64,000 bases of DNA from Lunularia cruciata. Its lineage: Eukaryota > Streptophyta > Marchantiopsida > Lunulariales > Lunulariaceae. The notes under the pieces were generated by a model, which ran no database searches, was not told the DNA's origin, and was given only the letters and a program-made list of their open reading frames with translations. The DNA lies in NCBI GenBank assembly GCA_948567375.1, contig OX419761.1, positions 932,501 through 996,500 on the forward strand. The letters are read 5' to 3'. Made by a program: the position numbers and the translations under genes. This document shows positions 1 to 11,816 of the stretch, piece after piece; the first letter of the stretch is position 1, and every line of letters starts with the position of its first letter.

Positions 1-413
1 ACAAGCTACATCCTTAGATTAGCTACATGGATTTGTGACATATCAATCTTTGTCCTATTTGGTTGGTCAAACAAGTTTGACCCAAAGGAATATTTGGGGA
101 ATATTTTTGTAATAAGCTTAAAATAGCATGGTTGAGGTACCATTAGAAAGATCTTGATGTGACAAATAAGGAAGGTAGTTCCTTTTCCATTGAAGTGGGG
201 TGAAATTATAATTTTTGAGGCCTTATTCTTTTGTTTAGGCCTCTAAAATTAGCTCTGAAGTTTTTTATGTTTCCAACTTTTGCCTTATTAGTGGAAGTCC
301 TCTTTTAGTGACTTCTCTATCTGATCTACTTAGACCATCATGTATGATATCTCTAAAGATATTACCAAGCCAATTTGCACTTATAGCTAATTTATCTAAT
401 GAATAGTATTACA
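1..413. repeat. Partial LTR of family J (right end)
   Basis: This stretch aligns by eye, with many substitutions, to the right part of the complete J LTR at 35224-35961. Shared landmarks are the paired 'aggcctctaaaatt' and 'gtggaagtcctcttttagtgac' segments, the 'accatcatgta' block and the terminal GTATTACA, which ends at 413. The left end lies outside the window, so neither its TSD nor its status as solo LTR or part of an element can be judged. The family has no coding clue, so copia versus gypsy origin is open. Confidence 0.65.
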
Positions 414-1165
414 TGCATTCCTTCACATGTGAATAGTATGTTTGGCACCTTGACTTTGAGCAATTTCATACCTTGGTCTACAGATTATCTAATCCTAAGG
501 CTTTTGTGCTTAGTATTTTGTTTGTACCACCAATTCAAATCTTTGTTGTGTAGTATTTTATTAGTAGTCTATTTGTGGTGCTTAGTCAAAACTTGGAAAT
601 TTCATAAGAGAGTGAGAATTTTTTTTTAAGTGTTATAAATTTTGCCATTGGAGAACCTCAAACACCTCATTACTATCATTGTTGAACAATCCCTTGGCAA
701 TCCTTGTCTTGGATCCATTTGTCTTCAACCTGATGCTTTAAAATAATCCACACCCAACATTGATCTCCCACCCAAACCTTCCTTTGTTTCCATTGATCCC
801 CCACCTTATTAATCTATTTTCTAAACAATCACCCACTCTTCGAATCAAATTCTCTCAAGGTTACATAGATGAAGTACAGAAAATCTAGCTCAAGTAAAGA
901 ACAACTAGACTCTTGAATGAACCAATTGCACATAATATAATGCTAAATATAAGTCATCTCTTGATATAATTATAATGCACCATGAAACTTGCATCTTTTT
1001 ATATGTAACCTCACTCTTGACCAGACCATTTATATTTAACTCAACCACTAATTTGTGCAATTTTTTTCTTTACTTCTTCATGAAATATGAAACTCTTGAA
1101 AATTTAAACAAAAGTATTGCAAAAAATAAATCAAAATAGATAAAAGCATAAATCATATGATTTGG

Positions 1166-1289
1166 ATCACAATTTATATATATACTTAGAAATACACATC
1201 CAGAATGTACTCTATTATTAGCATATTCATATATATCTTAAAAAATACAGATCCAAAATAAACTTTGTTGTCATTTGCATCACAATTTA

Positions 1290-1342
<53 letters not shown>

Positions 1343-1430
1343 TTGGAAGTACACATCCAAAATGTAATCTATTATTAGAAGATTACAATATATCCTCAAA
1401 ACTACACATCCAAAATGTACTTTGTTGTCA
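1166..1430. repeat. Imperfect tandem duplication with (TA)n tract
   Basis: Two head-to-tail units run 1166-1278 and 1279-1430. Both start with ATCACAATTTAT, then a TA-rich run, then 'acacatccAgaatgtactctattattag' type sequence, and end in TTTGTTGTCA. In the second unit the TA run has grown to a perfect 50-bp (TA)25 at 1292-1341. This is a simple polymorphic microsatellite inside an older segmental duplication. Confidence 0.7.
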
Positions 1431-1550
1431 ATCAAGATAAATTGACAATAGAGTCCAATTTGTTTAGGAAGAAAACAAACCATATTTCAAGAAAAAACCA
1501 AACCATCTCTCTACTCTAAGTGTTCTTTTGAAAATACTAAATTTTCTACT

Positions 1551-1868
1551 CTACTTTGTAAACTCTAAGAAATTGAGGTCACTAGGGTAATTTAGGACAT
1601 AAAATTTGGGTTTTTTTTGGTAATTATAACAGCAATGGATTATAGTAGCAATATCATCCATGGTATTTAGAGATGTGCCATCTATCTCACTAAACATTCT
1701 CATTATAATTTTCATTTCATCAAGTGTTTTTCTAGACCTAGCTAATTCCATGGTCATTGAGTGGAAGCAATTGGACTTATTAGATCTTTCTCTAATATAA
1801 AGCTTCTCTACTTTTGATCTTATCCTCTTGCAAGTAAGTTCTTTTTCCTCTACTTTGATCTTTGCCAT
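1551..1868 (-). CDS. Unrecognised short lysine-rich ORF
   Basis: An ATG-initiated 105-codon frame, rich in Lys, Glu and Met, with a predicted helical first half (MAKIKVEEKELTCKRIRSK). I do not recognise the family. No splice partners, TATA box or neighbouring exons can be argued. It lies in the flank of the LX LTR and could be a relic of a repeat protein or chance. Treat it as hypothetical. Confidence 0.2.
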   Translation of the reverse strand: MAKIKVEEKELTCKRIRSKVEKLYIRERSNKSNCFHSMTMELARSRKTLDEMKIIMRMFSEIDGTSLNTMDDIATIIHCCYNYQKKPKFYVLNYPSDLNFLEFTK

Positions 1869-2620
1869 TTGTTGAGCTTCAATTTCTACTAACTACCATC
1901 TTTCCTTAGCTTCCAAGGATTCAATCCTCAAATGAAATTCTAGATACAAGAGGAGCATTGTCTATGTCCATTTCATCCTCATTTTGATGGTATACTTCCA
2001 CCTCATCCTCTTGGCACACCTCAAAACTATCTTTCTCCAACTTTCATACCCTTAAATGTACCAACATAGGTGGAGAGATATTTGCACACCCTCCAAACAT
2101 TTCATGCATCCACTAGAAGTTTGGACAATTTTATTCAATTTTTCCTTGATGGTTTTCCATCCTTGCTTCACTTGAACTTCAATCAAGCCTTCTCTTGTAG
2201 ATTTATTGTGGTGCCCACATTTTTTGTTTTTTTTCAAAATAGGGAAGAAGAAGTGTATAGAGAAGTCGGATTGCACCTGTATGGCTGAAGAAGGCGAAGA
2301 AAAGAGTCTTCGGGATGAAACCCAAAGTAAAGTGACTTTGGGTCATAAGGCAAAGTACTCGGAAATGCCTTGTCAGCATACAACCCAAAGTAAGGAGTCT
2401 TCGTATCGGGGGGATTTCAACCCGAGGTGAAGTCAGTCTAACAACCTTTTGTCGGGGCAAGAAATTCAAGAAGGGATTGTTCAAAACTGGCAGCCCATAC
2501 ATGCGAAGTACAATTGATAGTGATAAGCGCATGCAAGAGGTGTGATTTCTTGGTAGAAACTCAAATTGAAGAGAGACGAAGAAAGTGCAACTCTATAAAA
2601 ATTGGGCTCGCGACAAAGCA

Positions 2621-5141
2621 ATGTTGAGCAATTTTCCTTCGCCGTTGAGAAGTCATCCTCCAGATGATCGTGGGAAGGAAAATAGAGTTGAAGACACGCT
2701 AGTGTGTAAGGGAGAAGTCGAGAGAGTGAAACCAAGAGATAGTGAGAAAGCAGGAGAGATGGGAGGAGGAAAGAAGAACTCCAAATTTGTAGTGAGGAAT
2801 CATGCAATTTGGAGGTTAGACGTAATTGCAAGAATCAAAGTCTTGAGCCGACTTTGGATTACGTTCTTGGCATGGAACTAGAATGTGAGTTTTCCAAGTT
2901 TCATGACTGAGATCATCGAGAGCAAGTGTCTAGATGGGCCCAAGGAAGAAGGGAAGAGAGGAAATCTGGCTCGCTAGACAGAGTTGGATTGGAGGTTAGT
3001 ACTCGGAAAGGAAGCAGGCACGGAGCAAGGTGCCACGTTCTTGGAGAAGGGAGAGATAGCTGAAGAAACCCAAGAAGTGAGGGATGCATTCTTGTCAAAG
3101 CGGACAAAGAATGGATACAAAGTAGAGAGCTATAAAGATCCTATCAAGAGGGGGATTATGAGTGCTCTGATGGCAATCTTGAAGCCGGAGAGAACAACCT
3201 ATGTGATGAAACACCAAGCGGTGTTCTTTCACAAATTTTTTGCAGGAGAACCAATAAATTGGGCAAGGTGCTTCCATGGAAGGACATGACAAATGGTGTG
3301 GAATTTGCAAGATAAGTTGCCTCCACATTACATCATGCTGTTTGCAGCACATTTCTACTTTGGGTTGAATTTGCTGAACTCGGCGGAGCAAACTCAAATG
3401 GTGTCGCACTTCCATCCCGACTTAAGAAGAGAAGTTGATGTAGAGGAGCAGCAGTACATTCTTCAAATCTGAAGCACAAACAAGTACTACAAGAAGACGG
3501 GGAAGAATGTGGAGATAGAAGCGATTACTCCAAAATCAAAGAAGCAAAGTTGGCCGGCCAAAGCCAAAGACCAAGAGAGGAAACCCAAGGCAAGGAATGG
3601 TGGTGATCGAGTCAAAAGACGAAGACTTGGAAGGAGAAGCCGAGTGCAAGTCCAAAGATTTGGGATGCAAGGAGGAACCCAAGCTAACGCTACAAAGTGG
3701 AGACACAAGTAGCAATAGCGATGAAGGTGGAGAAATGACATCGGTGCCAACTACTACAGAAGAGGAAGAAGAAGTGCAGGTGGAGATCAAGGCAAAGGAC
3801 AACACAAAGTTGGAGGATGAGATACCAAAGGCCAAAGAAAAGAAGATCGCCATTCATAGGGGAGTCTGCTCAAGACGCAAGGCAAAGTGTGAGGCAGATC
3901 CGAGTAAGGTGAAAGAAGAAATGAATGAAAGCTCGGGAAGCAAGGTGTCAATTCTTATACAAAGACTGCAGAGATGAAGGTGAGTATCGGGCAAACAAGA
4001 AGTGAGAAGGGAGATTGCTATGCAAGAGGAGGTAGTAGCGGGCGATGGAGTAGAGTACATGCGGGAGATCGTGTGTCCATTGCTGGTGAAATTGGAGCAC
4101 AAGAAGAAGGAAATGCAGTCAACTTGTCCAAAAGTGAAGACTGTTTTGTAGGTCTTAACGAGATTAGAAGAAGAGAACTCGGAGTTGAAGAAGATCATAA
4201 CCCGAGGTAAGGAGGAAAGTGAAGTACTGCGAGCGGAGGCAGTAGTGAAGACTCAAGTAATTGAAGACTTGAAGAGAGAAGTGAGATATCAAGAGGAGCT
4301 TGTTAAGAAGAGTGACATAGCAAGGGAAAGACAAGTAGTAGAGTATGAGATTTTGAAGCAGCAGTTTGCTGATCTAAGAGTAGAACTTATCCATGCTATG
4401 GTGAGGGTAGCAGCAAAGGAACAAGAGCTTGATAGAGTCATGGAGAGTGTAGAAGAGAAGAAGCAACTCTGGCAGAGGGAGTTAGCAGCACAATATAGGG
4501 AAGAAGAGAGGTTATGAGAGTTACTTCATAATCAAGAGGAGAAGATTGTACAGAAGGAGAAGGAGAAGGAAACGGTGAAAGCTGAGTTCAAAGCAAAGTT
4601 GGCGATGTACAGGGAGGATTGGCTTGCAGATCAAGAGCGAGAAAGAAAAATGCTATTGGAGACATTGAAGGAGATTGTCCTCAGGATGAACGCAATGTTA
4701 AGTACAGAGGCTAGGGTTCAAATTGAAAAAACGTGGCTGCACGAGTTGAAATTGTTGGTGCAAGAGACGAGGCAAAGACAGGCAAAAGATACAGATTTAA
4801 ATGTGTTGCTAATAAGTCTCAGGACTTGTGTAGATAGGAAGATATTAGAGGTAGAAGATAATATTGCGATTAGATTAGACTTAGTAAAGTTGGAGATAGA
4901 TAAACTTCAGAAGGATGTCAGAGCCAAACCCGAAGTAGATGAAGTAGGAGTGCAGATGACTTCGGATTTAGCAATAGAGACATTAAAGAAGAGTGGGTCG
5001 GGAAATAAGGAGTTAGATAGATTACCCACTAGTGGAATTTCAGATCAGGAAAAAGAATTGTTGGATCTGGTAGAAGAACTAGAAGTTGTGAAACCCGAGG
5101 ATAGAGTAGTAGGAAGTAAATTTACTTTGGTTCAAGTTTGA
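2621..5141 (+). pseudogene. LTR-borne coiled-coil ORF, decayed copy
   Basis: This copy of the LX LTR gene starts at an ATG (MLSNFPSPLR), 414 bp inside the LTR. A TATAAAAA lies at 2594-2601. The frame can be followed to the tail near 5141 but is broken by several stops (for example after ITFLAWN, in ILQI and after the HGRT motif) and by frameshifts near 3600 and 3980. Conserved landmarks are NGYKVESYKDPIKRG, KPERTTYVMKHQAVFFHK, PPHYI...AHFYFGLNLL and HFHPDLRRE, then an acidic Glu/Lys region, a long coiled coil (4185-4900) and a conserved acidic tail. No catalytic motif or known family is recognised. The same protein recurs in every long LX LTR in the window. Confidence 0.8.
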
Positions 5142-5292
5142 AAGCCAATGACGAAGTCGACATTGGATTGGAGTAGTAACAGTTTTGAGATATGAAGAGC
5201 AGATATGAAGAGGTGCATTGTCATTTTGGATCTGCAGGTTAGAAGAGTTGTTGTAGAACGGTATAGTTGTTAGAACTATCGATTTGCTTCAC

Positions 5293-5300
5293 TATTTAAG
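5293..5300 (+). promoter_or_regulatory. LX LTR TATA box (TATTTAAG)
   Basis: TATTTAAG sits in the conserved context 'actatttaagagtggc', about 150 bp after the LTR-borne ORF ends and about 670 bp before the LTR end. The same context recurs in other LX LTRs (around 20283, 30827, 46370 and 48413), both long and short. That constancy and its position point to the LTR promoter, with R-U5 downstream and the ORF in U3. No transcript evidence is available from sequence alone. Confidence 0.55.
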
Positions 5301-7272
5301 AGTGGCATTTGTAGTCAATTGTTGTTCAGTGCTCATTATTTTTGAGAATAGATAAAGCAAAGTGTTGTGAAGTAGTGCTCGTCACTTGAGCTTGATTCCG
5401 AGTATCAACGTTGTACTTGTGTTTGTGAGTGTTTGGAGAAATTCAAAGTGCAAGTCAGTGTGCTTGTTGGATGTTGGATTCCATAGCCTTGATCTTCATT
5501 CTGTGTGTTTGATCTTGAGTGAAGTGCAATCAGAGCAATGCCTTGACAGATCTGAGAGGAATTGTAGTGTTGGTAGTATTCTGCATTTGTGAGTGTAGTG
5601 CAAAGTTGATGTAAAGCAATTTTGATCGAGGAAGTTGTGCCTTCAGTGGAGGGGTGGAACACAATTCTAAGGCAAAGTCGTTTTACAGTGAAGTGCCATT
5701 TTTGGGAGAGCCTGAATCATCACAATCAAGATTGTTTGGAAAGAATTGATGGAGTTGTGATTAAGGAGTGTGAATTTGTGACAAGATTGCGAATCAGTGC
5801 TTGTTACTCTTTTTTGGGTGTGGTTTCTACCTGAGAGATTAAAGATGCAACCAAAAAGAACTGCAATTGTTACTTTGACTTTGTATTTGACCAATTCTGA
5901 CTCGTATCTCTGCAGGAACAAACTTTACTTACCCGATTACCGCAAAAGTGATATTTGCCAGGTTGTCACATTTATCCTTTCAATCAACTTGTAAGACTTC
6001 ATATACCTTGCCTACTTTTATATAAATTCTTGGGAACCTTTTCCTTAATTTCACCAAATATGTGGCAATGTGACTAAATGTTGTACTCTTATGCACATGT
6101 TTCTTTGGACACCCTTTGTGAATTTTCTTGAAATGCTCTAGATTATCTAAATAATCCAAGAGTTATGCATAATAAGAAGAAATCATCTTGAACCTTTCAT
6201 CCTCTCCATTCTCCTTTGTCCCTATCCTTTGAAATAGTGCAAATATTTTCCACCTCCAATCCTATAGTTTCCTCCTCTAATCCTCATGGAAGATTTGATC
6301 AATACCCTATAAGAAGATCTAATTGATATCCTATTGAGAAGGTCTTAGAATCCAAACGGAGCAAATAAACGATTTTTGAGAGGAAGTGGAGCAAGATGGA
6401 GCTAAAGCCACCACTATTTGATTTCATCCATCATGAGATATTTGGATGAATAGTGCTTTGAATAGTCTTCATCTTCCTCAATTTTATACTATCTCCAAGA
6501 ATCTCAAAGTTGACACAAAATTACTAAATTATTAGCAATTGGCTCATCACATGCTAAGAATTTGTTTCTCAACTTTGTGCATCTTTTAGGTTCATATTTG
6601 TGCTTGTCTTCAATCTACATCTTTAATTTAGTATGGAATAGATTGAAGAGTGAAGTGCAACTAATTAAAATCAGACTTCCGACCCAAAAATCTCAATTTT
6701 CTATTCATCAAGTGCACGCATATTTAAATATCAATCACTCTTCCCACTCAAAACAACTCCTTTTTTTTTACTAATAGAATTATAGTTGCTCTACCTTGAG
6801 CAGGTCCCTATGCATTCTCTATGTGTGTCACACATTCACATACAATTCACTCTTTCCCAAAGCACCTCTCTTTTTTCATTGCAACACATGGTATATTATA
6901 TTTGTCAAATATACAATACTACCTAATCTTCATTATAATTCTCATCTAATCATGCATGTACCCCATTGATTGCTCCTACCCTAAAGGATTGTTAAAATCT
7001 CTCATAAACTTGATGGACATCTATTAAATATTTTAAGGATGTTCTCTTTGGCACCTCTTTTTTTTGTAGCTACATGTATATATATTTATGGATTCTCTAG
7101 TGTCCCATAAAGAATCCATAAAATTACTAATTGAAATACCTGACATTTGTATCTTTATGGTATATCCAATAAATATTCTATGCACTAAAATGGAATCAAG
7201 CCATCAAATTAAATCCAAAAACTTATGGAAATGTAAGGTATAATTAATATATTGTCATTTTGTAAGCAATTC

Positions 7273-7277
<5 letters not shown>

Positions 7278-7306
<29 letters not shown>
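7278..7306. repeat. (TA)n microsatellite
   Basis: An uninterrupted alternating TA run of about 29 bp. Confidence 0.85.
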
Positions 7307-7307
<1 letters not shown>

Positions 7308-7408
7308 CATACCAAAAAATAATTTAAGAATATTTAATGAGAACATGATAATATATGTGAATAAAAATGAATATGGAAAGTTTATGAAAGGCGACTACTT
7401 AGGATAAC

Positions 7409-7661
7409 AAGAATATGTGTCTTTATGGGAAATTTTAGAAAAAATTTAATATGGAAAATTTTACAATTCATATCATTACACTCCTTTCAATCTTTCCTTT
7501 TTGAAGAAAAAATTGGCCAGAAAGGCCACACCTGAAGAATCTGTGTTCTTATGGGAGATTTTAGAAAAGTGTTAATACAAAAAATTTTACGAGTCATATA
7601 GTTGTTACACACTTGTCAATCCTTCTTTTTCTTGGAAACAAAACTGGCCAAAAGGCCAAAT
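7409..7661. repeat. 126-bp imperfect tandem duplication
   Basis: Unit one (about 7409-7533) and unit two (about 7535-7661) share 'aagaat.tgtg', 'tttatgggaaattttagaaaa', 'ttttacaattcatat' and a terminal 'ttggccagaaaggcca' type block. Each unit ends in a GGCC-centred imperfect palindrome. Origin unknown; the motif could be the worn 3' end of a retroelement, but no coding support exists. Confidence 0.55.
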
Positions 7662-8696
7662 AATATACCTTGAAGGAAACATACATGGAATACAAAAGCA
7701 CAAAAAAGTATTTGAAGAAGGATTAGAGCCTAAGGACATGCAAAAGGGCCAAAAACCATTAAGAAACAAAGATGCAAAAAAAAGGTCCCCATGGGATAAA
7801 AGAGAAATGTAACCAAAATTTAACCTACTCTTAAACAATGTGATATAGATCCTCCTAAGGTATATCGGGTAGATGAGAGGAGAGGGGGCTAGATGTGTTG
7901 GGAGAACTCCCTAGTACCACTGCATAATGGTGAAGATTCAATACCTATCAAAGTTGTAGAATGATGGTTCCTTGTTAACAAAAGTAAGATATGAGTGTGG
8001 CTTGGGAGAGAGCTAATGCTCATCTCCTCAATAGAGAACTTCATATGGTCTCATGAAGGAGACCATGAAAGTGATGATAGAGGTGGCCAAAAATCTCAAT
8101 TTCCAATGGGAGAAAGGTATATGAGGTATGTTGGAGTCCATTATGGCCCTCCTTCCCTTGGAGGCAATGATTGCTAGAACCCCCACCTATTTGCTTGCTT
8201 GGTTCAAGTACTCTAGTCATAGTGGATTTGTGACTACCACATCAAACAAGATGCCTCGACCATCTTGGAATGAGACTATGTTGGCCCTCATCCTCCGTGG
8301 AGGAGGTCTTGGTAAATCCAATCATTGCTCAACTTGAACTTGGAAACAAGTGGATCATAGGATCTAAGGCATTATGTCCCAAATGGTGTCATTGATTCTA
8401 GTGGGCTCTCCCTTAAGGCACACCATAAAAGGTGGATGCCATGTGAGTTGCAATTAAAATTGCAAGCATGTTAGTCTAGAAGCCTTAATAGTGTTGGATG
8501 TAGTAAGTATAATCACCAATAGAGTATCATGGTAAATTGCTCCAAAGTGAACCAAAAATCCTCAATGGAGATGTGTGGAGCCAATCTCTTGCTCTCTTTA
8601 ATCCATAAGAAAGAATCCTAGATCTATCAGATACAAACTCATATATAAGGATGCTAGAAAAGTGTGAGTGTACATACATTCAATAAGAACCACATG

Positions 8697-9047
8697 TGTA
8701 ATAATATGGAATTAGTAGACAAGTTAAGAAAAACTAATGAGTTAGTCAAAATAAGCCAAATATAGTTAGGAATTCTAAGAATGTTACATTAGCATCTAGG
8801 AAGCTTTTAGGTATATTCCAAAGATTAGTTAACTTGCACACCAAGTTAAAGACTAGCTTAGCTTGCACTCCAAGAAAGTGGCTTTGAAATGGAAACTTCC
8901 TTGGAAGTTTCTTAAGAGCCTTGTATTGTTTCACTATAAATATCAAAGCCTAAGCTCATACTAGGCAATTGGAGTTACCTTCATTTAAGAATTCCAATCT
9001 TCCACTTTGATATTCCATTCTCCTATTTCTCTCCTTGGTCTTTTATA
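8697..9047 (+). mobile_element. Old, diverged CV-family LTR
   Basis: It begins TGTAATAATATGGAATTAGT and ends 'tctccttggtcttttata', matching the CV 5' LTR at 49456-49881 in order: 'aagcttttagg', 'ttagcttgcactccaagaaag', 'cctaagctcatactaggcaattggag' and the terminal block. The TATA box is preserved ('ctataaatatc' near 8935). Heat-shock-like modules are mostly worn down but GAAnnTTC pairs remain near 8895-8920. No TSD is visible (ACATG against GTTTG) and no clear primer-binding site follows. It is either a very old solo LTR or the edge of a deleted element. Confidence 0.7.
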
Positions 9048-9877
9048 GTTTGAGTCTGCTTAGAATCTAAGATACAAAGTCAACAAGGTGGGAGAGTGTT
9101 TTATGTGCACGACCTTGTAGTAAATCATGTGCAAGCCAAAGATATGTTTGGAATGCATAGGTCTTAGAGTCTATTGTTGTGATAGGTGCAATAAGAAAGG
9201 AAAACCTTTGTCTATGAATCCATCAACCAATCGGAGAGCTGTAAGTACCCATGCACCTAAATATGTGGCATATGCAATGGTTCTTGCAATATGAGGCCAC
9301 AACCTCTCATGATTGTGGGAAGAGCTATATGTAGTAAACACCTCTTGTATGATAGCTAAGATAGTATACATGGCTCTAATAGAGTGGAAAAGTTATGTTG
9401 TATAATGCTATCAATTGTGTGTAGATGCAGTAGTAGTATCTATGTGGGAGAAAACATTTGTGCCAATTAGGAAGCTTTAAGGACATGACATCTTGTGAAG
9501 ATAGGGAATGCTACTTGGGTGTTCACCAAGTGGGGGAGGCAATCAGCATTAGTTGTGGCCTAATGTACAAACCAATGTATCAAATATAAAAGAACTAAAA
9601 AACTCATCTTCTCTCATAAGGGAGCCTGATTCCCTCATACGTCAATTGGAAATTGGAATTCTAATGGGAAGTTTGAGGAAGTGAGGGTTATATAAGGACT
9701 CAAACCTTGCATTTATGAGTTTGGACTCGTAAAACCAAGGCATCTTCACTAAGTATGAAAGCCAACACTACACAACCTACATCTTCTAGATGATCTCTTT
9801 GCATCTCTTTCTTGTACAATTGCAATAGTAAAGGACAAACAATCTTTGACAAGTAACTTACTCATCTAAACTCTGCC
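9048..9877. other. No recognisable feature
   Basis: About 830 bp of unassigned sequence between the worn CV LTR and the LX-ORF fragment. No open frame with family resemblance, no terminal repeats and no RNA gene were seen. Confidence 0.4.
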
Positions 9878-10676
9878 TTGTCCTCATCTTTGCTCAACAC
9901 TTCTTTTTTTGTTGACTTACCCCAAAGTCTTGATCTCTTTACCTTCAAGGTAACCTCATTCAAGCTTTCTTCATCTTCCTTGGCTTGGCTTGGTCCTACA
10001 CTTGCAAGCTGCATACTTCTTGATCTTAATCCCCTCTGGTCTAAAAATCTTGGCTCTCATCATTTGTTTGGAATATCCATCTCAAGTAGCTCTAGATACT
10101 AGGTATCTCCTCCCTCCATGCATTCAATCTCCACATAGAACTCTTGATCCTCCTCCTCAACAACTTCTTTTGTTGATTGTTGGACTTGGGTTCTTCTTCA
10201 CTATCACTGCTCAACTCCTTGCTCTACATATTGAGCTCTTCTTCTTCTTCAAGGTCTCCAAAATTGGATTGTGCTTCCACTTCTAATCTTTCTCTTGATG
10301 CCAAATCCACCATCATTATCTTGTGCCTTGGGTTCAATCTTTGAGTCTTCTTTTTTGAATTGACAATACCATATCCTCAAGCTGACTTTGCTTCTTCAAC
10401 TTTAGAATGGAAATTGCCATTGTTCTCTCCCACCTAGTTTTGGCAAAGTGGTTATCTCCTTCTTGAATCACCCCCATGTAACATCATTCATCTACATCTA
10501 CATCTCAACATAGATCTGGATGGAAGTGCTATACCATCATCTATCTCTCCTCCAAGTTGAGCAAGTTCAAGCTCAAATACAGATGCACCATGAATGGTAA
10601 AAAATAATGGTGTGGCAAGCCCATCCTCCAATTTCTGATCATCTACTTTGTTCTTTGGTAAAAATGCTTTGTTTTG
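9878..10676 (-). pseudogene. Fragment of the LX LTR-borne ORF
   Basis: Read on the reverse strand, this aligns with about 14600-15350 in the 3' LTR of the LX element, covering the HFHPDLRRE-adjacent part and the start of the acidic region. Shared runs include 'caaagtcttgatct...taccttcaa' and the segment around 10520-10670. No LTR end is present. Its right edge abuts a TG-type gag fragment abruptly at 10676/10677, so the fragment was cut by a rearrangement or insertion. Confidence 0.6.
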
Positions 10677-11727
10677 TCCAAAAAAGTTCCAAATTAAGAC
10701 CTTTGGAGTTTGAGCATTCTTCCTTATCATAGTTTCTCTCCACCAAATATATGGATACTATCCCCCTTAACTTTATTTTTTCATAGGAGGTACTTGGGCT
10801 TCATCACTTCCTTCTCTCATAGCCCCTTCCTCCATGGTACATGGAATTTGGGAAATTCCTTTGGATTTAACCTCTACCTCCACAATTGAAACAATTTCTA
10901 TCATTGAAATTGCTAGTTGGTTGGACTCCTCTATATGGATAGTTTCCATAACCCCTAGGTTCTCTCCTAAATTCTAGTTCACCTCTCTCTTCTCCCATGG
11001 TTGGACTACATTGATCCTGAGATCTGCAAGTTGCTCTGTGATAATTTGAAGGAGATCTTTTGGTGAGATGCAAGGAAAGGAGCGACTACTACTTGTGGTG
11101 CCATCCTTGCCATCAAAGAATCAAAACCCAACCATACTTGTAGATTTTTGGAGGATGTACAATCTCTTTCACCACCAAATCAGTCTCATCTCCTTCCAAA
11201 TTCTCCTCCATACAAATTACAATCTTGATAGTTTCTACCTTGGAAGAAAGTTTCTCATATCTCACTTTGCTTTGAACTTGGGGTTTAAACCCTTCCACAA
11301 ACTTCTTGGTGAGCATGGTTCCTATCCTAATCATGATAGTCTCCATATCATCCCCATTGTTCCTCAACGCTATGTGGAACCTAGACTCTAACTTCTCCAC
11401 TCTTTTTGTATAGACTCTCACTTTCTCTCCATGTTTGAGGAAGATAACCTCACTCATCAATCTCTCGTAATTCTCATCTAGAAGAAAGTTCTCAATGAGT
11501 GTTGTAGTCAAACTCTCCCAAGACTACTCTTGCCCAACTTTCCTCTTTTTTTTTTGGTATTATGACTCATATCATGTAAGAGTTGCATCCTCAAAGAAAT
11601 CCGGTAGTAGTGAAGCCCACTCATTGTTCCTCCTCTCATTTTTTCCTATGCAAGCTCTTTTGAAGTCTCTCACAAAAGCCTTTGCATCCTCTCCATTCTT
11701 GCCAAAGATAATGGGAAGTTTCCCCAT
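10677..11727 (-). pseudogene. TG-family Gag fragment
   Basis: The reverse strand encodes a decayed copy of the N-terminal Gag of the TG element at 59356. Matching stretches include LIENFL.DE.YERLMSEV.FLK, VEKLESRF and KVRYEK.SSKVE, starting from an ATG at 11727 (MGKLPIIFGKNGED). Stops and indels interrupt it, and it ends after the segment equal to residues near 350 of the TG polyprotein. No PR or RT follows. Gag would form the particle core; this piece cannot. Confidence 0.8.
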
Positions 11728-11816
11728 CTTAGCCTCTCACTACCTTTCTCCTCTCTATTTTTTTTCTATTTTCTCTCACCCTTAAACTAATATAGTATAT
11801 ACATGACTAGCACCAT

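Larger units (their letters stand above)
414..2206. other. AT-rich stretch without a recognisable gene
   Basis: No recognisable gene or complete mobile element was found. It holds an imperfect tandem duplication with a TA microsatellite (1166-1430) and one short lysine-rich reverse ORF (1551-1868). It ends at the TTTAT target of the LX LTR at 2207. The same flank resumes at 5976, so 1900-2206 and 5976 onward were contiguous before that insertion. Confidence 0.5.
2207..5970 (+). mobile_element. LX-a: long solo LTR of family LX
   Basis: A 3,764-bp unit starting TGTGGTGCCCAC and ending GGTTGTCACA, flanked by the perfect 5-bp duplication TTTAT (2202-2206 and 5971-5975). These are LTR retrotransposon hallmarks, and no internal region or second LTR is present, so I read it as a solo LTR. 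The same sequence forms the 3' LTR of the LX element at 12709-16501, next to a polypurine tract, which confirms that the unit is an LTR. It carries a broken copy of the LTR-borne reading frame (2621-5141), then a TATA box, then about 670 bp of R-U5. Confidence 0.88.
5971..8696. other. AT-rich intergenic DNA, no recognisable gene
   Basis: The pre-insertion flank of LX-a resumes here. I see only short chance frames, a (TA)n run at 7278-7306 and a 126-bp tandem duplication at 7409-7661. The stretch 7860-8340 has a few open frames without any family resemblance. No LTR ends, RT motifs or RNA genes were found. Confidence 0.5.

Noticed and set aside
5386-5592. A 68-residue frame (SLIPSIN...VFVSVWRN...) repeated in R-U5 of several LX LTRs
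   Set aside because: It has no ATG; the frame would start at TTG. Its repetition reflects the nucleotide similarity of the LTR copies, and some copies break it. No evidence for translation.
2207-5970. LX unit as a DNA transposon with TGTG...CACA inverted ends
   Set aside because: 5-bp TSDs could fit either, but the same unit stands beside a polypurine tract and a tRNA-Asp-like PBS around gypsy pol genes, which identifies it as an LTR.
7605-7838. Reverse frame of 77 codons
   Set aside because: No ATG-supported domain or family; it overlaps a tandem duplication with GGCC palindromes and shows no coding features.
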